Both the position numbers and the translations under genes were made by a program. From positions 682,001 to 746,000 of the forward strand of contig NZ_JAVDDU010000001.1 in NCBI RefSeq assembly GCF_030848505.1: 64,000 bases of DNA. Direction: 5' to 3'. Positions 24,959 through 34,474 of the stretch are shown in pieces; position 1 is the first letter of the stretch; the number at the start of each line of letters is the position of its first letter. Origin of the DNA: Marinimicrobium hydrolyticum. GTDB lineage: Bacteria > Pseudomonadota > Gammaproteobacteria > Pseudomonadales > Cellvibrionaceae. The notes under the pieces are model-generated. The model had not been told where the DNA came from. It did no database searches and saw nothing but the letters and a program-made list of their open reading frames with translations.

Positions 24959-25702
24959 ATGACGATAAAAGATAAAGTAGCCCTGGTAACAGGCGCCAGC
25001 CGCGGTATAGGTGCCGCTATTGCTCAGCAGCTGGGCGCTGCAGGTGCTGTGGTGATCGGCACCGCGACCAGTCAGTCAGGTGCGGAGCGCATTACGGCCC
25101 GTTTGGCAGAGCAGGGTGTCACTGGCACCGGCATGGTGCTTGATGTAACCTCCGCCGAGTCGGTTACTGCCTTGCTGGCGGATATTAAGTCTCAGTACGG
25201 AGATCCCGCCATTCTGATAAACAATGCAGGGATTACCAAAGACAACCTGCTGATGCGCATGGGCGATGATGAGTGGTCCCAAGTGATTGATACCAACCTG
25301 AATTCTGTGTTTCGCTTGAGTAAGGCTGTACTGCGGGGCATGATGAAGGCCCGCTGGGGTCGGATCATTAACATCAGCTCCGTGGTCGGTGCCATGGGTA
25401 ACCCCGGCCAGGCCAATTACGCGGCCAGTAAAGCCGGTATGGCTGGTTTTGCCAGGTCTCTCGCCGCTGAGGTGGGCTCCCGCGGCATTACTGTGAATAC
25501 CGTGGCGCCTGGCTTTATCGACACCGATATGACTCAGGCGCTGGCGGAAGATCAGCGGAAATTGCTGCAAGAGAAGATTCCCCTGGCTCGTTTGGGGCGT
25601 CCAGAGGAAATCGCTGCGGTTGTCGCATTTCTTGCCGGGGAGGCCGGCTCTTACGTCAGCGGTGAGACAATTCATGTCAATGGCGGCATGTATATGGCTT
25701 AA
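24959..25702 (+). CDS. fabG: 3-oxoacyl-ACP reductase
   Basis: A 247-residue short-chain dehydrogenase reducing beta-ketoacyl-ACP with NADPH. The TGASRGIG dinucleotide loop, NNAG, and the catalytic Ser141, Tyr154 and Lys158 (NYAASKAG) are present, with the FabG C-terminus ETIHVNGGMYM. It follows fabD by 27 bases and precedes acpP, which has its own promoter. Confidence 0.96.
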   Translation: MTIKDKVALVTGASRGIGAAIAQQLGAAGAVVIGTATSQSGAERITARLAEQGVTGTGMVLDVTSAESVTALLADIKSQYGDPAILINNAGITKDNLLMRMGDDEWSQVIDTNLNSVFRLSKAVLRGMMKARWGRIINISSVVGAMGNPGQANYAASKAGMAGFARSLAAEVGSRGITVNTVAPGFIDTDMTQALAEDQRKLLQEKIPLARLGRPEEIAAVVAFLAGEAGSYVSGETIHVNGGMYMA

Positions 25703-25757
25703 AAGCCTGTTTAACTTGTTGATATATAAGAGAAAAGAAAAAATTTGGTGAGATGCA

Positions 25758-25786
25758 TTACAAGCCGGCGCAATTCGATGTAAAAT
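25758..25786 (+). promoter_or_regulatory. acpP promoter
   Basis: TTACAA (25758-25763), 17 bases, TAAAAT (25781-25786). The start would be near 25793, about 92 bases before the acpP ATG. It fits the need for much more ACP than the enzymes around it. Confidence 0.65.
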
Positions 25787-25807
25787 GCGCGTCGTTTCGC
25801 TTGTAGC

Positions 25808-25839
25808 ATAATTACAGGAGGTCGCTCGAGTGTAATTAT
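25808..25839 (+). promoter_or_regulatory. Inverted repeat in the acpP leader
   Basis: ATAATTACA (25808-25816) and TGTAATTAT (25831-25839) are perfect nine-base inverted arms around a 14-base loop that includes GGAGG. It may be an mRNA hairpin or a protein site just downstream of the predicted start of transcription. Confidence 0.5.
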
Positions 25840-25884
25840 CGAGTAGGCTTCGTCGATTCTACCTATTAGGAGTTATATAACATC

Positions 25885-26121
25885 ATGAGCAGCATTGAAG
25901 AACGGGTTAAAAAAATCGTTGCGGAGCAACTGGGTGTTAAAGAAGAAGAAGTGAAAAACGAAGCTTCTTTCGTTGAAGACCTGGGCGCCGATTCCCTCGA
26001 TACCGTAGAGCTGGTTATGGCTCTTGAAGAGGAATTCGAGACCGAAATCCCGGATGAAGAAGCGGAAAAGATCACTACCGTTCAGCTGGCGATTGATTAC
26101 ATTAACGCCAACCTGGCATAA
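25885..26121 (+). CDS. acpP: Acyl carrier protein
   Basis: A 78-residue acidic carrier protein. Ser37 in [15 protein letters not shown] receives the phosphopantetheine arm. The start [17 protein letters not shown] and the helices are standard for AcpP of type II fatty-acid synthesis. AGGAG precedes the ATG. Its own promoter upstream and terminator downstream imply a short abundant transcript. Confidence 0.97.
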   Translation: MSSIEERVKKIVAEQLGVKEEEVKNEASFVEDLGADSLDTVELVMALEEEFETEIPDEEAEKITTVQLAIDYINANLA

Positions 26122-26151
26122 TCTTCCCTTTTGCTGATTACCGTCTTTCCA

Positions 26152-26188
26152 AAGCCGTATTATTACCAATAGTACGGCTTTTCTTTTG
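26152..26188 (+). terminator. Intrinsic terminator after acpP
   Basis: AAGCCGTATTA (26152-26162) pairs with TAGTACGGCTT (26170-26180) with one G-U pair, followed by a T-rich tail TTCTTTT. Partial readthrough would serve fabF. Confidence 0.8.
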
Positions 26189-26314
26189 GGTGCCCGTTGC
26201 TCCATTTTTCGCAGGAGCTAAAGTTCGTCGTCCGGAATTCCGGATGTTCGGCCGGGCTGGGCTTGCGCCCGGTGTTTGCTTCGGTATCCGGGTTACTTTT
26301 GTCGGAGAATAGTC

Positions 26315-27556
26315 GTGTCCCGTAAACGAGTAGTAGTGACCGGTCTTGGTATGGTTAGTCCTGTGGGCAATACCGTCGAAGATACATGGCGAGGGATTGT
26401 TAACGGCGTTAGCGGCGCTGCGACCATTACCAAGTTTGACACCTCCGCTTTCGCCACACGCTTTAGCGCTTCCGTGAAAGACTTCTCCGTGGAAGGTTAC
26501 TACCCCGCTAAAGACGCCCGAAAGATGGACCCTTTTATTCAGTTTGGGATGGTCGCGGGTATTCAAGCCATGCGCGATTCTGGTCTGGAGGTCACTGAGG
26601 CCAATGCCCAGCGTATTGGTGTTTCTGTGGGCTCGGGTATAGGCGGTATCGGTGCTATCGAAGATGGCGCTCTGCTGATTGAACACAAAGGCCCGCGGCG
26701 CATGTCGCCGTTTTTTGTGCCGGGTGCCATTATCAATATGATCGCCGGTAACCTCTCTATTATGTATGGCATGCGCGGCCCCAACATCGCCATGACCACC
26801 GCATGTACTACGGGTACCCACAGCATCGGTTATGCGGCGCGCAGCATTATGTACGGCGACGCCGATGTCATGCTGGCCGGTGGTGCGGAAATGGCGACGA
26901 CCCCCGTTGGCTTGGGTGGTTTTGCGGCAGCACGGGCCCTGTCTACCCGAAACGACGCGCCGGAAGCGGCTAGCCGCCCTTGGGATCGCGATCGCGATGG
27001 CTTTGTTCTCGGAGACGGCGCTGGAGTGCTGGTGCTGGAAGAGTATGAGCATGCGCGTGCCCGTGGCGCCAAAATTTACGCTGAATTGGTCGGTTTTGGT
27101 ATGAGCGGTGACGCTTACCATATGACCTCGCCCCCGGCCGATGGCGCAGGTGCTGCCTTGTCTATGCGCAATGCCATTACCGATGCCGGCCTGAATGCCG
27201 AGGACATCAACTACATCAATGCCCACGGCACCTCCACCAACGCTGGCGACCGCGCCGAATGTTGTGCTGTTAAATCGGTGATGGGCTCCGCTGTGGACCA
27301 GGTGGCCGTCAGCTCAACAAAGTCCATGATCGGGCACCTTCTGGGCGCTGCCGGGGCTGTAGAGGCGATTTTCAGCGTTCTGGCCATTCGCGATCAGGTG
27401 GCACCACCTACCATTAATCTGGACAATCCAGATGAAGAGTGCGATCTGAATTTGGTGCCCCACACGGCGCAAGAGCGCAAAATCAACGCCGTACTGTCCA
27501 ACTCTTTTGGTTTCGGTGGTACCAACGGTTCTCTGGTCTTTAAGCGCCTCGACTAG
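26315..27556 (+). CDS. fabF: 3-oxoacyl-ACP synthase II
   Basis: A 413-residue elongating condensing enzyme. Catalytic Cys164 lies in [11 protein letters not shown], with the two active-site histidines in [11 protein letters not shown] and [12 protein letters not shown]. The start is GTG 26315 ([17 protein letters not shown]), placed by GGAGA upstream; an open stretch back to 26276 is not conserved. It is followed by its own terminator. Confidence 0.96.
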   Translation: MSRKRVVVTGLGMVSPVGNTVEDTWRGIVNGVSGAATITKFDTSAFATRFSASVKDFSVEGYYPAKDARKMDPFIQFGMVAGIQAMRDSGLEVTEANAQRIGVSVGSGIGGIGAIEDGALLIEHKGPRRMSPFFVPGAIINMIAGNLSIMYGMRGPNIAMTTACTTGTHSIGYAARSIMYGDADVMLAGGAEMATTPVGLGGFAAARALSTRNDAPEAASRPWDRDRDGFVLGDGAGVLVLEEYEHARARGAKIYAELVGFGMSGDAYHMTSPPADGAGAALSMRNAITDAGLNAEDINYINAHGTSTNAGDRAECCAVKSVMGSAVDQVAVSSTKSMIGHLLGAAGAVEAIFSVLAIRDQVAPPTINLDNPDEECDLNLVPHTAQERKINAVLSNSFGFGGTNGSLVFKRLD

Positions 27557-27583
27557 CCGTCCGAGAAAGCGTTCCTCGTCCCT

Positions 27584-27616
27584 AAAACGCCGGGAGTTCT
27601 GCTCGCCGGCGTTTTT
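27584..27616 (+). terminator. Intrinsic terminator after fabF
   Basis: AAAACGCCGG (27584-27593) pairs with CCGGCGTTTT (27606-27615), ending in a T-run, just before the pabC start. Confidence 0.8.
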
Positions 27617-27631
27617 GTATAGACTTCCGCC

Positions 27632-28495
27632 ATGTCTGAGCTAAAGCAACCCCTTGTGTCCGTCAACGGCGTCCTTGGAGCGATGATCTCGCCTTTGGAC
27701 CGGGGTTTCGCCTATGGAGACGGGCTTTTCGAAACCATACGCGTTCAGAGCGGGGGAGTGCCTTTGTGGCCTTTCCATGAACAGCGTCTAAGCTTAGGGG
27801 CAGGGCGGCTTGGAATTCGTTTTTCCCGCTCCGATCTGCACCAGTATCGGGATGACATGCTTGCCCAGGCGGCCAGCGGGAACGCGCCCGACGGGGTGCT
27901 AAAGTTGATTCTCACCCGCGGTGCTGGTGGGCGAGGTTACCTGGCGCCGGAGAATGGTGAACCGACCCTGTGTTTGATGCTTTATCCACAGGCGGTGCCT
28001 CTCGGTGACAACCATGGCGTGACCGTTAAGCTGTGTCAGTATCGGCTGGCGGATAACCCCGCATTGGCTGGAATCAAACATTTGAATCGGTTGGAGCAGG
28101 TGTTGGCTCGCAGTGAATGGCGAGATGGTCCCTGGACCGAAGGCCTGTTGTTGAATCAGCGGGGAGAGGTCGTCGAGGCCACCGCCAGTAATCTGTTTGC
28201 CGTGCTCAATGGAGAATTGCTGACGCCCGACTTGTCCAATGCCGGGGTCGCCGGGGTGGCGCGACGTTTGATCATTGACTGTCTGGCGCCCTCGATCGGA
28301 CTTGTGGTGAAAGAGGTGCCCCTACCTTTAGATGCGCTGAGCACCGCTGAGGAGGTGTTCCTCTGTAATAGTGTCAAGGGTATTACACCTGTGGCGGTAA
28401 TGGATTTAGGGGATCGGGTCAGCTTGCCAGTCGGGCCTGTCACCCGTCGCCTGCAAGAGGCTTTCAATCACCAACTGGAGTGCGGATTGGTTTGA
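27632..28495 (+). CDS. pabC: Aminodeoxychorismate lyase
   Basis: A 287-residue fold-type IV PLP enzyme that releases p-aminobenzoate and pyruvate from 4-amino-4-deoxychorismate for folate synthesis. Lys149 (AGIKHLNRLEQVLA) is the PLP lysine; LDRGFAYGDGLFETIRV and EATASNLFAV are typical. Related branched-chain aminotransferases are excluded by length and by its place between fabF and mltG. Its stop overlaps the mltG start region. Confidence 0.92.
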   Translation: MSELKQPLVSVNGVLGAMISPLDRGFAYGDGLFETIRVQSGGVPLWPFHEQRLSLGAGRLGIRFSRSDLHQYRDDMLAQAASGNAPDGVLKLILTRGAGGRGYLAPENGEPTLCLMLYPQAVPLGDNHGVTVKLCQYRLADNPALAGIKHLNRLEQVLARSEWRDGPWTEGLLLNQRGEVVEATASNLFAVLNGELLTPDLSNAGVAGVARRLIIDCLAPSIGLVVKEVPLPLDALSTAEEVFLCNSVKGITPVAVMDLGDRVSLPVGPVTRRLQEAFNHQLECGLV

Positions 28496-29580
28496 GTAGT
28501 AATCCAAAAAAACGTAAAGGGCTCAATTTTTGGGTCCGTGTGTTCATGGTTCTGGTTGTCGTCGGTCTTTTGGGTGCTGGGGTAGGTGTCGGCTATAGCT
28601 ACCACTGGTTGCACAGTCCTATGGAGGTTCCCGCGGAGGGGCGCGTCTACGAATTGCCTACCGGTCAATCGCTCAGTCATCTGAGCGCGCGCTTGAATCG
28701 CGACGGTGTATTGGAGTACCCCCGGCTTCTTCGCCTCTACGCTCGCCTAACCGAAGCCACCCGCGCTCAGGCGGGGGAGTACTTTCTTCAACCCGGCACC
28801 ACGCCGGTCGAGTTGCTTGGCATGCTAAATCGTGGCGATACGGTCTTGCATCAGGTCACTCTCGTGGAAGGTTGGACCTTTCAGCAGGCCCTTACTGCTC
28901 TTCATGCTAGGGATACCATAACGCCCACTCTCAAGGGGCTGACCGCTGAAGAGCAGTTGCAGCGCCTAGATTTGGACATCGAGCACCCCGAGGGCTGGTT
29001 TTTCCCGGACAGCTACCGTTACACGCGGGGAACCAGTGATGTGGAGATTCTGCGCAAGGCACACCGTCGCATGGAGTCTTTGTTGGCCGAACTCTGGGAG
29101 CGACGTGCGGTAGGTTTGCCCTACGAATCTCCGTATGAGGCGCTTATTATGGCGTCCATTGTCGAACGCGAGACAGGCGCTCCTTGGGAGCGAGACGAAA
29201 TTGCTGGCGTATTTGTGCGTCGTCTCGATAAGGGCATGCGTTTGCAGACCGATCCCACAGTGATCTACGGTATGGGAAGCAATTATCAGGGTCGAATCAC
29301 TCGCCGGGACTTGCGTACACCCACACCCTACAACACCTATACCAATCATGGCTTACCGCCAACTCCCATCGCCTTGCCTGGAAAAGGTGCCCTTGAGGCC
29401 AGCCTTAACCCTCTGGACGGCGAAACCCTCTTTTTTGTCGCCAGGGGCGATGGCACCCACGTGTTTTCCCGTACTTTGGAAGAGCACAATCGCGCGGTTC
29501 GTCAATATCAACTCCAGCGTCGCGAGAATTACCGCTCGACGCCCCCCGCGCAACCGCCAGAACAGCTACTTCGAGACTAG
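28480..29580 (+). CDS. mltG: Endolytic peptidoglycan transglycosylase MltG
   Basis: Up to 366 residues: a short cytoplasmic tail, one membrane helix (about 18-40), a LysM-like region and the YceG catalytic domain with Glu229 in MASIVERETG and QTDPTVIYGMG. MltG cuts nascent glycan strands and sets their length. The start may be GTG 28480 or TTG 28492; the TTG overlaps the pabC stop (TTGA) and is better spaced from GGAG. In E. coli and Pseudomonas tmk comes next; here it does not. Confidence 0.92.
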   Translation: MRIGLSSNPKKRKGLNFWVRVFMVLVVVGLLGAGVGVGYSYHWLHSPMEVPAEGRVYELPTGQSLSHLSARLNRDGVLEYPRLLRLYARLTEATRAQAGEYFLQPGTTPVELLGMLNRGDTVLHQVTLVEGWTFQQALTALHARDTITPTLKGLTAEEQLQRLDLDIEHPEGWFFPDSYRYTRGTSDVEILRKAHRRMESLLAELWERRAVGLPYESPYEALIMASIVERETGAPWERDEIAGVFVRRLDKGMRLQTDPTVIYGMGSNYQGRITRRDLRTPTPYNTYTNHGLPPTPIALPGKGALEASLNPLDGETLFFVARGDGTHVFSRTLEEHNRAVRQYQLQRRENYRSTPPAQPPEQLLRD

Positions 29581-29597
29581 CAGCCGCAAGTTTTTCT

Positions 29598-29676
29598 ACC
29601 GCTTATTGGTGCCGCAGCCCGCTTCTACAGCTTCCGGTAGGAAAACCGGCACCGAGTGTTTACAATAAGCGGTTTT
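29598..29676 (+). terminator. Large hairpin between mltG and glnS
   Basis: ACCGCTTATTG (29598-29608) pairs perfectly with CAATAAGCGGT (29663-29673), and GGTGCCG (29608-29614) with CGGCACC (29647-29653). TTTT follows the stem. It is probably the mltG terminator, although the loop is unusually long. The second arm resembles one in the lon 3' hairpin. Confidence 0.5.
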
Positions 29677-29733
29677 CCGAATCACTCCCGAGCCGGATTA
29701 ACCTTCCGTTTGGTCAATTGGAATCCCAGCAGT

Positions 29734-31440
29734 ATGAGCGATAACGACGCGTCCGCCACGAAAGAAAAAACGGCCGCCAGGCCTGCGCACTTTATTCAGA
29801 ACATTATCCGCAAGGATCTGGAGCAGGGCACCGTCAAGCAAGTCATCACCCGTTTTCCGCCCGAGCCCAATGGTTACCTACATATTGGGCATGCGAAATC
29901 CATTTGTCTTAATTTCGGTATGGCGGAAGAGTTCGGCGGCTTGTGCAACCTGCGCTTTGACGACACGAATCCCGAGAAAGAAAGCGAAGAGTATGTAAAT
30001 GCCATCAAGGCTGACGTGCACTGGCTCGGTTTTAGCTGGAACGGCCAAATCCGCTTTACCTCGGATTACTTTGAGCAACTTTATCAGTGGGCGGTGCACC
30101 TGATTGAACAGGGTAAAGCCTACGTTTGCCACTTGAGCCCGGATGAGGCACGGCAGTATCGGGGCACTTTGACCGAGCCTGGCACCAACAGCCCCTACCG
30201 GGATCGCACTGTCGAAGAGAATCTTGAGCTGTTCGAACAAATGCGCGTGGGTGAATTGGCTGAAGGAAGCTGCGTGTTGCGTGCAAAAATTGATATGGCA
30301 GCCCCCAATATCAATCTACGTGATCCAATTATCTATCGCATAAAAAAGGCACATCACCACAACACTGGTGATGCCTGGAAAATCTATCCGTCGTACGATT
30401 TCGCTCACGGGCAAAGCGATGCCATTGAGGGGATTACCCACTCAATTTGTACGCTGGAATTTGAAGATCACCGCCCCTTGTACGATTGGTTTCTGGATAA
30501 TCTGCCCGTACCGGCGCGACCGCGTCAGTACGAGTTCGCGCGCCTGAATGTCAATTACACCATTACCAGCAAGCGTAAGCTCAAGCAGCTGGTGGACGAA
30601 GATCGTGTGGACGGCTGGGACGATCCGCGCATGCCCACATTATCGGGGATGCGGCGGCGAGGTTTTCCCGCCGAAGCCTTGCGCAACTTCTGTACCCAAA
30701 TTGGCGTGACCCGCGCGGACAGCGTCGTGGATGTGGGTATGCTGGAGTACACCGTGCGGGACCATCTCGATAAAAATGCCCCGCGAGCCATGTGCGTGCT
30801 GCGGCCTTTGAGGGTGACATTGACCAATTACCCCAACGACAAGATGGAGGAAATGCGCGCACCGGGTCACCCCAACCGGGAAGACTTGGGTGAACGTGTA
30901 CTGCCTTTTACTCACAACATTTATATCGACCAAGACGACTTCCGTGAGGAGGCCAACAAAAAGTACAAGCGTTTGGTCTTGGGGAAACGCGTACGTCTGC
31001 GCAACGCCTATATCATTGAAGCGGACGAAGTCATTAAAGACGAGCAAGGCAATATTGTCGAAGTGCTCGCTCGGGTCGTTGAAGACACCTTAGGCAAAGA
31101 TCCTACTGATGGCGTAAAAGCCAAAGGGGTCATTCACTGGGTATCTGCCACGCATCACTTGAATTGCGAAGTGCGGCTCTATGATCGTTTGTTTACTGAT
31201 CCTGCGCCTGATGCGGGAGGCAAAGACTTTATGCAGAGCCTCAATCCGAACAGTCTCGAAGTTCTGTCCAACTGCAAGGCGGAAATTAGCCTGGCCAGTG
31301 CAAAGCTACATGACCATTTTCAATTTGAACGGGAAGGATACTTTTGCCTCGATAGCCGATACAGCACGCTAGAGAAGCCCGTTTTTAATCGCGCCATTGG
31401 ACTCCGTGACTCCTGGGCAAAAATTGAACAAACGCAGTAA
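29734..31440 (+). CDS. glnS: Glutaminyl-tRNA synthetase
   Basis: A 568-residue class I synthetase. The HIGH motif is at 50-53 ([13 protein letters not shown]), and the KMSKS-equivalent reads ITSKR (Ser279-Arg281). [17 protein letters not shown] follows as in E. coli GlnRS. The open frame extends upstream to 29656, but ATG 29734 fits the family. cysS follows after 12 bases, an order shared with Pseudomonas. Confidence 0.96.
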   Translation: MSDNDASATKEKTAARPAHFIQNIIRKDLEQGTVKQVITRFPPEPNGYLHIGHAKSICLNFGMAEEFGGLCNLRFDDTNPEKESEEYVNAIKADVHWLGFSWNGQIRFTSDYFEQLYQWAVHLIEQGKAYVCHLSPDEARQYRGTLTEPGTNSPYRDRTVEENLELFEQMRVGELAEGSCVLRAKIDMAAPNINLRDPIIYRIKKAHHHNTGDAWKIYPSYDFAHGQSDAIEGITHSICTLEFEDHRPLYDWFLDNLPVPARPRQYEFARLNVNYTITSKRKLKQLVDEDRVDGWDDPRMPTLSGMRRRGFPAEALRNFCTQIGVTRADSVVDVGMLEYTVRDHLDKNAPRAMCVLRPLRVTLTNYPNDKMEEMRAPGHPNREDLGERVLPFTHNIYIDQDDFREEANKKYKRLVLGKRVRLRNAYIIEADEVIKDEQGNIVEVLARVVEDTLGKDPTDGVKAKGVIHWVSATHHLNCEVRLYDRLFTDPAPDAGGKDFMQSLNPNSLEVLSNCKAEISLASAKLHDHFQFEREGYFCLDSRYSTLEKPVFNRAIGLRDSWAKIEQTQ

Positions 31441-31452
31441 GCCGGAAACCTT

Positions 31453-32865
31453 ATGTCGTTGCAAATATACAACAGTTTGACTCGTAAAAAGGAAGCTTTC
31501 ACCCCTTTGCAGCCGGGCAAGATCTCTATGTACGTCTGCGGTATTACGGTGTACGACTACTGCCATTTGGGGCACGGCCGATTGCTTGCTGTTTTTGACG
31601 TAGTGAGCCGCTTTTTGCGTAGCCAGGGGTGGGACCTCACCTACGTGCGCAATATTACCGATATTGACGATAAGATTTTGGCCCGTGCCGCTGAGCGCGG
31701 CGAAGACTATCAGGAGCTGACTCGGCACTTCATCGAAGCCATGCTGGAAGATGAAACCCGGTTGGGCATTCTGCGACCGGATATTGAGCCCCGCGCTACC
31801 GATCATATCAATGAAATCATCGTCATGATTCAACAGTTGCTGGACAAAGGTCACGCCTATTTGGCGAGCAATGGCGACGTGTATTACCGCGTGGCCAGCT
31901 TCGAGACTTACGGGCGTTTGAGCAACAAAAATCTTGATGATTTGTTGGCGGGTGCACGGGTAGAAGTGGACGATGCCAAAGAGGACCCGCGAGATTTCGC
32001 GCTTTGGAAAAACGCCCAAGCAGGCGAAGTCGGTTGGGATACTCCTTGGGGGCGAGGCCGCCCCGGCTGGCACATCGAGTGCTCTGCCATGAGCAAAGGC
32101 TGCCTGGGCGCCACCTTCGACATTCACGGGGGCGGGCCCGATTTGCCGTTTCCACACCACGAAAACGAAATTGCCCAGAGCGAAGCGGCCAATGGCTGCA
32201 AGTATGTAAATTATTGGATGCACGCCGGCGCCTTGCGCGTCGACGGGGAGAAGATGTCCAAGTCACTGGGTAACTTTTTTACCCTGCGTGAGGTGTTAAA
32301 AAGCTATCACCCGGAGGTCATTCGATACCTGTTGATCAGCAGCCACTACCGGAGCCCGATCAATTATTCCGAGGATAGTTTAATTGAGGCACGTGCCGGT
32401 CTGGAGCGCTTTTACGCCACACTGCGTCACTACAGCGATGTACTTCCAATTGGGCTTGAGGAATTGACGGATAGCCCGAACTATCAGCAATTCGTGCGCG
32501 CCATGAATGACGATTTTAATACCCGTCAGGCGCTGGCGGTTATGTACGATCTGGTGCGGGAAGTTAACTCAATCGCCGATGCTCAGCCGGAACAGGCACA
32601 CGCTCTGGTGGGTGAACTCAAAGCCATGGCCGGAATACTGGGAATTCTTCAGGAAGACCCACAAAGCTTTTTGCACGCTGGCGCCGCCGATGCGATCAGT
32701 GCCGAGCACATTGAGCGATTGGTGGCCGAGCGGGCTCAAGCGAAGAAGGACAAACAATACGCCCGGGCGGACGAGATTAGAGCCTCCTTGCTGGAGCAAG
32801 GGGTTGTGCTGGAGGATTCACCTGCAGGAACTCAGTGGCGTCGTGAGCAGTCGCAGTCCAAGTAA
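31453..32865 (+). CDS. cysS: Cysteinyl-tRNA synthetase
   Basis: A 470-residue class I synthetase: zinc ligand Cys29 in MYVCGITVYD, HIGH-equivalent HLGH at 38-41, the zinc-binding segments WHIECSAMS and FPHHENEIAQSE, and KMSKS at 267-271. It charges tRNA-Cys. A small membrane protein gene follows. Confidence 0.97.
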   Translation: MSLQIYNSLTRKKEAFTPLQPGKISMYVCGITVYDYCHLGHGRLLAVFDVVSRFLRSQGWDLTYVRNITDIDDKILARAAERGEDYQELTRHFIEAMLEDETRLGILRPDIEPRATDHINEIIVMIQQLLDKGHAYLASNGDVYYRVASFETYGRLSNKNLDDLLAGARVEVDDAKEDPRDFALWKNAQAGEVGWDTPWGRGRPGWHIECSAMSKGCLGATFDIHGGGPDLPFPHHENEIAQSEAANGCKYVNYWMHAGALRVDGEKMSKSLGNFFTLREVLKSYHPEVIRYLLISSHYRSPINYSEDSLIEARAGLERFYATLRHYSDVLPIGLEELTDSPNYQQFVRAMNDDFNTRQALAVMYDLVREVNSIADAQPEQAHALVGELKAMAGILGILQEDPQSFLHAGAADAISAEHIERLVAERAQAKKDKQYARADEIRASLLEQGVVLEDSPAGTQWRREQSQSK

Positions 32866-32896
32866 TACATTACGTGTCAACTGAGTAGGATTGACT

Positions 32897-33106
32897 ATGT
32901 CGTTTCGAAGATGGTACCGGCGCCATCGCATGCTCTGGGTAAGTTTGTTTGCGTGCGTGGCTTTTCTGGCGCTGGCGGTCTACGGCTGGGGTGTTACCTG
33001 GCGGGATTTGTTTGTTGGGTTATCTCTGCTTCTGATCCTGTTGGGCTTGTTGGTGGCCTGTGCGGCTGGCCTCGGCTGGGTAATCTATAAAATCAGGAAT
33101 CGCTGA
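32897..33106 (+). CDS. Small two-helix membrane protein, unknown function
   Basis: A 69-residue protein with a basic N-terminus (SFRRWYRRHR) and two hydrophobic helices (about 14-31 and 38-63). AGGA lies six bases before ATG 32897; an in-frame TTG two codons earlier is less likely. It sits between cysS and the convergent CorB-like gene. I do not recognise the family. Confidence 0.6.
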   Translation: MSFRRWYRRHRMLWVSLFACVAFLALAVYGWGVTWRDLFVGLSLLLILLGLLVACAAGLGWVIYKIRNR

Positions 33107-33115
33107 CTCCGTCGG

Positions 33116-34420
33116 TTATTCCTCTTCCTCGTTTTGAAGTTGGTGCACTTTTACCCACGCAATCATCTTCTCGGTAATCTGAGTTGTTTCCAGGCGGTAG
33201 TCCCCCAAGTCGAAGCAGATATTGCCATCGGGGATGCTTTCCAGGTACTCCATCGCCAAACCATTCAGAGTCTTGGGACCGTCCAAGGGTAAATCCCAGT
33301 CAAGATTGCGGTTGATATCGCGGATAAACGTACCGCCGTCAATTAGATAGCTGCCATCGTCCGCCGGGATAATGTCCTGATCGGCCTCTTCCGCCACGTT
33401 GGTGGTGAAATCGCCCACAATCTCCTCAAGCAAATCCTCCAAGGTGACAATCCCTTGTACTTCCCCGTACTCATCCACGACAAGCGCCATGCGGCTTTTT
33501 TGTTGTTGGAAGTTGAGTAGCTGGGTGTTCAGCGGCGTGGATTCCGGGACGAAGTAGGGCTCGCTGGAGAACTGGCGAATCGCCTCAATGGTGATGTCCT
33601 TGTCGTCGCCGAGCATAAAGCGGGCTGCGTCCCTTAAGTGCAGTACCCCAACGACATTATTGATATCACCTTCGAACAGTGGCAGCCGAGTGTAGTCGCT
33701 GGTACGGATTTGTTGCAGTAGGTCAGCGACCGGCCGCTCAAGGTCCAGTCCTTCCACTTCGTTGCGGGGAATCATGATGTCTTCAACGGTGGACTTTTCC
33801 AAGTCCAAAATGTTGAGCAGCATGCCCTGGTGTTGATCGGGAATCAGGTCGCCGGCTTCATCCACAACAGTGCGCAGTTCGTCCGGGTGCAAGTGCTCCA
33901 TCGAGGTGTGGGTCTTCTTAATGCCGAAAAGGCGGGAAATACCGTTGGAAATGGTGTTGATCATAACCACCACTGGGTGCAGGAGCACGGCCAGGGGTTT
34001 GAGAAACCAGCTGGCGAAAAAAGAAATGCGTTCCGGGTACAGTGAGGCCACCGTCTTGGGTGTGACCTCTGCAAAGATTAACACTACTAAGGTAAGCAGC
34101 AGGCCGCCTATGGCCACGCCAGCATCGCCGTACAGTCGCATGGCGATCACGGTGGCAATGGCGGTTGCAAAGATATTGACCAGGTTGTTGCCGATCAGAA
34201 TTAAGCCCAGAAGCCGATCAGGGCGCTGGAGTAGGTCGGTGACCCGGCGAGCGCCACGGTGACCTTTTTTGGTGAGGTGCCGCAACCGATACCGGTTGAT
34301 GGACATCATGCCCGTTTCCGAGCTGGAGAAGAAGGCGGACAGCGCCAGAAGACCAACCAGTGCGGCGAAGAGTATTTCTAGCGGTGCGTCGTTCAAGGAA
34401 AAGGGTGCCCGTTTTGCCAC
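33116..34420 (-). CDS. CNNM/CorB-like membrane protein with CBS domains (YfjD type)
   Basis: A 434-residue inner membrane protein: a DUF21 transmembrane domain (residues 10-190, FFSSSETGMMSINRYRLRHL), a CBS pair (about 205-335, IMIPRNEVEGLDLE, VVDEYGEVQGIVTLEDLLEEIVGD) and a C-terminal CorC/HlyC domain. The family is linked to Mg2+ transport or export. The start is GTG 34420 by length; the ribosome binding site is unclear. With ypjD and divergent ffh it forms a neighbourhood conserved in gammaproteobacteria. Confidence 0.88.
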   Translation of the reverse strand: MAKRAPFSLNDAPLEILFAALVGLLALSAFFSSSETGMMSINRYRLRHLTKKGHRGARRVTDLLQRPDRLLGLILIGNNLVNIFATAIATVIAMRLYGDAGVAIGGLLLTLVVLIFAEVTPKTVASLYPERISFFASWFLKPLAVLLHPVVVMINTISNGISRLFGIKKTHTSMEHLHPDELRTVVDEAGDLIPDQHQGMLLNILDLEKSTVEDIMIPRNEVEGLDLERPVADLLQQIRTSDYTRLPLFEGDINNVVGVLHLRDAARFMLGDDKDITIEAIRQFSSEPYFVPESTPLNTQLLNFQQQKSRMALVVDEYGEVQGIVTLEDLLEEIVGDFTTNVAEEADQDIIPADDGSYLIDGGTFIRDINRNLDWDLPLDGPKTLNGLAMEYLESIPDGNICFDLGDYRLETTQITEKMIAWVKVHQLQNEEEE

Positions 34421-34474
34421 AAGGCCCGGTATCTTGAAGGACTTTTAGCTCCGAATCAACACGTTAACGCTACT

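Noticed and set aside
26138-27226. Reverse-strand open frame of about 360 codons opposite fabF
   Set aside because: Antisense shadow of a high-GC conserved gene; low-complexity His/Arg/Thr-rich translation, no start signal.
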